DNA of 30,614 nt from Prasinococcaceae sp. CCMP 1430 (taxonomy: Eukaryota > Prasinodermophyta > Palmophyllophyceae > Prasinococcales > Prasinococcaceae): assembly GCA_013416795.1 (NCBI GenBank), contig RQSC01000974.1, positions 57,002 through 87,615 on the forward strand. The letters run 5' to 3'. The translations under genes and the position numbers were made by a program. Shown here in pieces: positions 25,249 to 30,614 of this stretch (its first letter is position 1; each line of letters opens with the position of its first letter). The notes under the pieces were generated by a model. It searched no databases. It was given only the letters and a program-made list of their open reading frames with translations, and had not been told where the DNA came from.

Positions 25249-25393
25249 AAAAAAATCGTACGCCTCGCCAGGCGGATGTACGCCCGGACAAAAATCGTTC
25301 CAGCGCGCGCCGCTCGGCCAGGGCGCGCAGGTGTACCCGGGCTACTCATCGAGACTTTGCGCGAGCCCGCCAGCCAGCCAGTTATTACAGTAT
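25249..25393 (+). repeat. Dispersed repeat, copy B
   Basis: Partner of 12095-12233, in the same orientation. It begins with an A7 run and TCGT and ends with ACAGTAT. The GCGCGCCGCTCGGCCAGGGC and GGCTACTCATCGAGACT blocks are identical in both copies. It runs directly into the tandem repeat at 25393-25487. Confidence 0.75.
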
Positions 25394-25487
25394 TATCCCG
25401 GCACCGCGCTGCTGCCTCGGGCACACCAGGTTTGAGTTCATTATTTATCCCGGCACCGCGCTGCTGCCTCGGGCACACCAGGTTCGA
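25393..25487 (+). repeat. Tandem repeat, about 43-bp unit with period 52
   Basis: TTATCCCGGCACCGCGCTGC and the following bases up to ACACCAGGTT are repeated exactly at 25393-25432 and 25445-25484. The second unit ends in GGTTCGAATG, which resembles a tRNA B-box, but no tRNA fold surrounds it. Confidence 0.85.
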
Positions 25488-25884
25488 ATGCCTTTGCGCA
25501 CGCGCCCGATTGGATGCTCGAGCTGTCGCGCGCGCGAGGATTCGGATTCGACTGCGCCGAAAAGCCCGTAAAACTGGAATTTCTGGCACGAAAAGCTCGC
25601 AGACTGGAATTTTTTCGATTCGGAATTGCGGCCGGTGCGCTGCGCGCGCGCGCGCGCGAGTTTTGCGCGCGAACAGCCGCCGCGGAGGAAGGGCATCCAT
25701 CCCATCCCCCCGCGGCGGTGTTGGCGAGGGAGGGGTGGGGCGGCACAGGCACAGCGCGCCCGCGCGGCGTCTCCCCCCCCAAGGGAGTGGGTGGGGCGTG
25801 GGAGGGGAGAGGGGGGTGGCTGACTGACGACGCGCCACGCGGGCCGCGGCGCGCGGCGCGCGGCCACGCGGCGCGCGCCGGTGC

Positions 25885-27265
25885 ATGCGCGCGGCAGCCC
25901 CGGGTGACGGCGACGAGTCGGCCGACGCCCTCGCGGGCACGGGCCAGTCCGCGGGAACGCCTGCGCCTCTACCGGGCGACTGGGCCGCGCTCCACGGCGT
26001 CACCATGGCGGTCGGAGGCTTGAACACGGTCCTCGCTGTCGCCGCGTGGTATGCCTCCAACATCGGCGTGCTCCTGCTCAACAAGATGCTTCTGAGCTAC
26101 CACGGTTTCAAGTTCCCGGTGACGCTCACTGCAATCCACATGATCGCGTGCAGCGTCATGAGCTACATTGCAATCGACCTCTTCAAAGTGGTGCCCCCCG
26201 CCAAGGCGCGGTCGCGGCAGCAGCTCTCCAAAATCGTCGTGCTCGGCTCGTTCTTCTGCCTGGCCGTTGTGCTGGGCAACGTTTCCCTCAAGTTCATCCC
26301 CGTAAGCTTCAACCAGGCCATCGGCGCCACCACGCCATTCTTCACAGCCGTCATGGCATTCGTCTTGCAGCGGCGGCGAGAGGGCTGGGTGACGTACCTG
26401 ACACTGGTGCCAGTCGTGCTCGGCGTCATGATTGCCACGCAGGCCGAGCCGTCGTTCAACATGGTGAGGACAGCTGCAAACCGCGTGCGCTGCCGACCCC
26501 GCCCGTCTTGGCCACGGCCCGATTCAGCGAGCGCGAGCCCTTGTCTCAGCGCTGCTGCGCCGCGCCTGCCCGCGACGGGCCCTGACGGCATCTCGCGCCG
26601 CGCTTCACACTCGCGCTCGTGCTTGCCTCCTCCGAACAGATCGGCTTTGTCGCGGCGGTGATGGCGACCGCGGCGCGTGCCCTGAAGTCCGTCCTGCAGG
26701 GTGCGCTGCTTTCGAACGATTCCGAGAAGATCGACTCGCAGAATTTGCTGCGCTACATGGCGCCAACTGCGGCGTGCCTGCTCGTGCCGGTCGCCCTGAT
26801 TGTGGAGGGCAAGCAGTTCATGGAGCTCGTGACAAACGACATGTCTGTTGGCCTCGGGCTGCTGCTACTGCTGAACGCGAGCGTTGCGTATGTACGTGGC
26901 GCCAGCGGTGTCAGGGCAGGCGCCCGCTCGTACGTACACTTTGACTGAATGCGCCGTGCCTGATGCGTGCGTGGTGCTGACAGGAGCCGGACGCGCCACA
27001 ACAGTTTGTCAACCTCACCAACTTCCTCGTCACGAAGTTCACGAGCCCGCTGACGCTGCAGGTGCTCGGCAACGCCAAAGGAGCGGTCGCGGTCGTTGTC
27101 AGCGTGGCGGTTTTCGGCAACCCGGTCACCGTGGCAGGCATTGTAGGGTACGGCATAACCATCCTTGGGGTGGTCGCGTACAGCGAGCAGAGGAGAAAGA
27201 GCGCGCTGCCGGCCTCTGCGATTCAAAGCTCACCGCAGTCAGGAAAGCTGAGCTCCGTGGTGTGA
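25885..27265 (+). CDS. Plant-type sugar-nucleotide / sugar-phosphate transporter (TPT domain, DMT superfamily)
   Basis: Exons 25885-26463, 26640-26891 and 27005-27265 give 363 residues. Both introns are phase 0 (GTGAGG..ACAG and GTACGT..ACAG). The second acceptor is chosen at 27004 because it joins NASVAY to [12 protein letters not shown], exactly the family sequence. About ten hydrophobic helices follow a 40-residue N-terminus. Motifs: [54 protein letters not shown] and [18 protein letters not shown]. These match the plant group annotated as probable sugar phosphate/phosphate translocators, some of which are Golgi UDP-uronic acid transporters. Substrate and membrane cannot be read from the sequence. 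It converges on the SET gene. Confidence 0.92.
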
Positions 27266-27497
27266 TCGAGCCATCGGCAAGCCGACGCTTCCGTGCAGAT
27301 ACGTCACGCCCGTCGTCGTTGGATGCGACGACCAAACCCTTATCAATCAACAGCGAGCAGCGCGCCGATGCCGCGCCCGCTGCTGCAGATGAGCCTCCCC
27401 CGCGCCGCCCCGCGAGCTTAATATGGTGCGCATAGTCGCCGAATTATATTACTCTGGTCGGTCGCCCGGCGCAGCCGCGCGCGCGCGTCCGGCCCTG
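27266..27497. other. Convergent 3'-3' spacer
   Basis: No gene. AT-rich patches at 27335-27350 and 27418-27455 (CTTAATATGG and GAATTATATTACTC) may be 3'-end signals. No A or T run of 8 or more. Confidence 0.5.
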
Positions 27498-28865
27498 TCA
27501 CCGCTTCCCGAAGCCTTTCGACGTCGCGGCACGAGGCGGGCGCTTCTCGCCGTCGCCGGCTGGCGCGGCCTTCTGCGAATCCCTAAGGTTGAGGTATTGC
27601 GTGTGCCTCTCCTGCCCCAGCTCGTCTGTCAAAACGGAGATGGCCGCGAGCAGCACGCGCTTCTTCCCAAGCCGGAAGCGCGCGGCGTTCATCTGCGCGG
27701 CGCTCATCTCGCGCGTGCCTGCGGCGGCCGCCTTCAGCTCCTCGAGATCCTCCTCGAGCGGTGTCGCGAAGCTTTGCAAGGTGAGCACGAGCTGCGACAC
27801 GACGAGAAGGGTGGCGTTGGTCTCGCCGCGGCCCTCGAGCGCCAGCTGACCGTGCGCGCCCTGCAGGTCCGCCTCCCGCTCCGCCGCGAGAACGCGCGCC
27901 GCCGCCACGAGGCGAGCGTCGACCTCCTTGCCCGGCGCAGCGCGGACCAGGAGCCTGCGGTCATCTGTGAGGCCGAGCTTTTCAAGGGCCTTGAGCTGCC
28001 ACGGGTGCGGCGAGCCGTCCGCCTTGAGGTTGGGCTCGGGCACCTGCGCGACCTGTGCGGCCGCGCTGAACATGCGCGGGTCGAAGGCCAGCTCCACCGC
28101 GTCGTGCGGATTGGCGTCCGCCACGAAGTGGTAGTCCAAGAGCAAAAAGTCGTTGGGAAGCTCGCCGTAGCAAAGCGAGAGCGGCTCGCCCTCGGCGACG
28201 GCGCGCTTCGTGACGACGGAGAGCGCGCCCGCCGCGCCGCTCTTCGCGTCCCCAGAGATGGCGCAGTTCGGGTCGAAGGAGTGGTTGCACATGTCGATGA
28301 GCGGCAGGCATGCGCCAGGCTGCGACGGGCCACCCGCGCGGAACGCGCGGCTGCTCGTCGCCGCAAGCGCCCAGCCGAGGCCGTTCACATCGACGCTGAC
28401 GCCGCCGAACGGATCCGCACCGGCGCCCTCGCCGCCGAGGACGTCGAGCTCACCCTTCGTGAAGTCCAGCAAGAACTTGCACCGCTTGGCGACCTGCGCA
28501 GCGAGGGGCGGGTACTGCAGCGCCTTGAGGTCTTCGGCGCCCCAGAAAATCGGGCAGCCGGGGTAGGACGCGGGGAGTGTCGCAATGTACGGCGCCCAAC
28601 GGGAGGCATCGCCCTTGGCGCGCTCGGCGAGCAGGGCGAGGGCGAGTCGCACCGACCAGAGCTCCTCGGGCACCTTGGCGATCATCGCCAACAGCGCGGG
28701 GTCGGATCCGGGACCGTACGTGAGGGCGAGCGAGCGCGGCAGAGTGATGAGCGTCTCGCCCGCGGCAACAGGCCGAGCGGCGGCGAGACCCCAGCCCGCA
28801 GCGCCCTCCGAGCGCATCGTCACATTGCCCTCGCACACGCCGCCGCCGTCGGTCACCAGGCGCAT
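27498..28865 (-). CDS. SET-domain protein lysine methyltransferase, Rubisco LSMT/SETD3-type, 5' end abnormal or incomplete
   Basis: From the first ATG at 28865 the protein has 455 residues. A split SET domain spans about 20-250: GAAGWGLAAARPVAAGETLI, the insertion region (60-150), DMCNHSFDPNC with the SAM-binding N194-H195, and CYGELPNDFLLLDYHF (232-247). The C-terminal 200 residues form the helical substrate-binding part. This class methylates lysines of plastid enzymes such as Rubisco and aldolase, or of actin and ribosomal proteins; the target is unknown. The conserved fold begins at or just before this ATG (ALMRLVTDGGG), so no room is left for a transit peptide. Immediately upstream the sequence changes to bacterial-type coding (28890-29316). 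The real first exon is missing, displaced or replaced. It is convergent with the transporter gene. Confidence 0.88.
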   Translation of the reverse strand: MRLVTDGGGVCEGNVTMRSEGAAGWGLAAARPVAAGETLITLPRSLALTYGPGSDPALLAMIAKVPEELWSVRLALALLAERAKGDASRWAPYIATLPASYPGCPIFWGAEDLKALQYPPLAAQVAKRCKFLLDFTKGELDVLGGEGAGADPFGGVSVDVNGLGWALAATSSRAFRAGGPSQPGACLPLIDMCNHSFDPNCAISGDAKSGAAGALSVVTKRAVAEGEPLSLCYGELPNDFLLLDYHFVADANPHDAVELAFDPRMFSAAAQVAQVPEPNLKADGSPHPWQLKALEKLGLTDDRRLLVRAAPGKEVDARLVAAARVLAAEREADLQGAHGQLALEGRGETNATLLVVSQLVLTLQSFATPLEEDLEELKAAAAGTREMSAAQMNAARFRLGKKRVLLAAISVLTDELGQERHTQYLNLRDSQKAAPAGDGEKRPPRAATSKGFGKR

Positions 28866-28889
28866 GAGAGCACGCGCCGGGTCTTCCGC

Positions 28890-29316
28890 GGGCGCCGCGC
28901 CGCCGGCGCCGCCAGCGCGATCCGCGTCTGGGCTACGCCCCGCCAGGCAAGCGCGTCGCCATTGCCGGGGGCGATCGCCAGCGCCTTGCCGGCGGCGGTG
29001 GCGCATTCGGTGCCGTTGCCGCTGCGGCATTCGGCTTCGGCAAGCAGCAGCTGCGCGTCGAGGTTCGCCGGATAGCGGGCGGCGTCGCGGCGCAGGCTAC
29101 GCAACCAGTCGTCGCGGTGCGCGATCGCGTCCTGTCGCGCCTTGTCCAGCTTCGGGTCCGTGGAAGCGGGCGGCAGCTCGACCCGCGAGCCGAGCTCGAG
29201 CCGTCCTTTCACAAAGGCGGCCTCGCCTTCGGTCAGCCGCCGCACGATCGGCTCGCCGGCGCGATCGGCAGGGTAGGACATCTGCTCGAATGGCAGCTTG
29301 ACGCCCCCCTCGCACC
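28890..29316 (-). pseudogene. Fragment of a bacterial-type TPR/DUF1570-like protein gene
   Basis: The minus frame reads EGGVKLPFEQMSYPADRAG, then EPIVRRLTEGEAAF, then DPKLDKARQDAIAHRDDWL, LRRDAARYPANLDAQLLLAE and AIAPGNGDALAWRGVAQ before dissolving into Arg-rich residues near 28900. A C-terminal tetratricopeptide stretch after a GGVKL segment is like the end of alphaproteobacterial DUF1570 proteins. Both ends are missing: the peptidase-like front part and the last TPR residues. The run of CGCG repeats so common elsewhere in this window is absent here, while GCGATCGC-type sites appear. It lies on the same strand as the SET gene and touches its first codons, but in a different frame. Either a transferred fragment or an assembly chimera; I cannot tell which. 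Confidence 0.5.
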
Positions 29317-30614
29317 GCCGCCGCGAGCGGCTGCGACACGGACGCCGGCCGTCTCGCCGCCGCGCCGACCGGATCGCGCCATCAAAAAACGTCTTTCAGA
29401 GTGCAATACTCTCCCGTGGGTACATATATCGCGTGCGTGCCTGTCTTCGGACGAGCACCCCGTGACTGACCCCGTGCACGCAGCACACATTCACGTCGAC
29501 ATTCACACGTGGGCGCTGGCAGTCCGGCGCGCGCTCGCCGCCGCAGCGGGTCGCGCTCCCCCACCCCCACCACCACCACCACACACACGTAGTACACACA
29601 CCTTCGCCCCCCCTCCCCTCCCCTCCCCGGGTCTCCTGCGCCGGCGCGCGGCACGCCGCACGCCTCCGCCGCCGTGGTTCACCGACGCGGGCGCGCCGGC
29701 CTGGTTCTGCCGCGTGCACAGTGTGGCACACGGCGCCCGCCGCCACCTCACCTCCTCCCCCGTCGCCTCCGTGCGTGTGCTGCTGCTACGTCCAGGAGCT
29801 GAAGCTCGCCACCCAAACCCTACGTGCAACATCTGGACCCTGAACCCTAAACCGAACCGGTACCCGCCGGTAACCGCGCGCGCGTGCGCGCGCGCGCTGT
29901 GCGCCGCCCCGCGCGCGCGCCGNCACCGGCGCTACCGCTGCGCGGTTGAAAGCATGCGTCGCGCGTCACAGCGTCCTGGCTGCGCCTCTCGCGATCACCC
30001 CCGGCGGGTGTGGTGATCGAGGCCGCGGGGAGGCGGGAAGGGAGGGGCGCCAACGGCCGCGCGACGTCGGCGGGAGGGGAGGGGAAGGGGCGGAGGCGGG
30101 GGCCCACGCGTGCGCCGCACGCACGCGCGCCGCGAGCGCCCGCTCACCCGCAGCAGCGCCCCCTTCCGACCCCCCCAAAGGTCCCCACGCCACACCCGAA
30201 CCCCACACCGCTCGAGGTCACGTTCAAAATGACATCCTTTCTCGCATTTAACAGACCCTACTCGCACAGAAACCCTTATTGCGTCCGCGCGCGCGTGGCG
30301 CCCGCGGCGCGGATCTTCATCGGCGGGCGCGCGGGCGTGTTAGGGTTTTGGAGCCTATTAGGGTCCACAGAGGCGGCGAGCGGCGCGTCAGATCGCATGC
30401 GTTTTGGTTTTTTGGGGTTGGGGTTGGGGGCGCGCGCGGGGCGCCCTCGGCGCCACGCGTGCGCGCGCCGCGCGCGCGCGTTACCGCCCGCGCCGTTTTT
30501 CCGGCGTGGCGCGGTCGCGAAATGCGCGGCCGCGAAACGCGCGGCGCGGGTGCGCTCCGATGGGGGCGGGCGCGCGGCGATTTCGCGGAGCGCGCGCGGC
30601 GAAATGGGGGCGCG
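29317..30614. other. No gene seen; simple repeats and telomere-like words
   Basis: It contains CA/CCA simple sequence at about 29558-29602, C-rich repeats to 29630, AACCCTAAACC-type words near 29838-29850, one N at 29923, CG runs, and TTAGGG words near 30338-30364. A minus-strand GTGCCACACTGTGCACGCG at about 29711-29730 resembles the 5'-flank element of the other genes and has the orientation of the SET gene. No open frame looks like protein. Confidence 0.45.

Larger units (their letters stand above)
24615..25884. promoter_or_regulatory. Divergent 5' region between the small gene and the transporter
   Basis: It holds T9 (24872-24880), A7 (24948-24954), T12 (25038-25049), a 22-bp direct repeat, copy B of the dispersed repeat and a tandem repeat with period 52. 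An AT-rich patch lies at 25108-25165. The last 60 bases before the transporter ATG are pure CG/CGG sequence with a CGCGCCACGCGG string. No other coding sequence is recognised. Confidence 0.5.

Noticed and set aside
25476-25492. tRNA gene suggested by GGTTCGAATG
   Set aside because: No acceptor stem, anticodon arm or A-box at the right spacing; the string ends a tandem repeat unit.
27423-29075. 550-codon plus-strand frame over the SET gene
   Set aside because: Antisense shadow of a clear SET protein; Arg/Leu/Glu-rich composition without motifs.
1-30614. CRISPR arrays, insertion sequences or prokaryotic operons
   Set aside because: No regularly spaced direct repeats with unique spacers, no transposase frame, and intron-bearing genes of eukaryotic families throughout.

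Overview
This is a very GC-rich, gene-dense eukaryotic nuclear window, almost certainly from a flagellated microalga. The evidence is eukaryotic gene content (condensin CAP-D2, ciliary CFAP45, ER dolichol-pathway ALG7, a VPS9 Rab GEF, an SR-type zinc-knuckle protein), plant or algal families (HisG, a plant-type sugar-nucleotide/sugar-phosphate transporter, a Rubisco-LSMT-type SET protein, gamma carbonic anhydrase, the plant TIGR01589 domain) and a few short GT-AG introns. Sequence alone does not give the lineage. A haptophyte or similar GC-rich alga would fit; this is an inference.

Layout, left to right. 1-1467: 3' part of a surface or secreted membrane protein with Gly-Tyr, Pro and acidic repeats (+). 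1902-3875: VPS9-domain Rab5-type GEF (-). 4640-6175: CFAP45-like axonemal coiled coil (-). 7499-8742: gamma carbonic anhydrase with one intron (+). 9217-9717: SREK1IP1-like zinc knuckle/RS protein (+). 9991-10980: TIGR01589-domain protein (-). 11011-12761: long promoter/repeat region holding a 188-base assembly gap. 12762-16382: condensin subunit 1, first exon(s) missing (+). 16594-17853: ALKBH9/10-type 2-oxoglutarate oxygenase fused to a photolyase/cryptochrome-like N-terminal domain (-). 18470-19708: S49 (SppA/SohB) peptidase, one intron (+). 19970-21211: ALG7/DPAGT1 (-). 22664-24084: HisG, two introns (+). 24346-24614: a tiny spliced gene (-). 25885-27265: plant-type transporter, two introns (+). 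27498-28865: SET-domain methyltransferase (-), abutting at its 5' side a piece of bacterial-looking coding sequence (about 28890-29316). 29317-30614: no gene seen.

The genes are single-copy housekeeping functions rather than one pathway. They mostly lie in convergent or divergent pairs. Convergent 3'-3' spacers are short and lack homopolymers. The 5' flanks are long, rich in CGCG and carry A or T runs of 8-16 bases; several also carry a shared element with the core GCGCCACAC-N-GCGCGC. The strongest candidate for something new is the ALKBH-photolyase-domain fusion. Next are the bacterial fragment at the 5' edge of the SET gene, the promoter grammar and a dispersed repeat of about 140 bp found in two 5' flanks.
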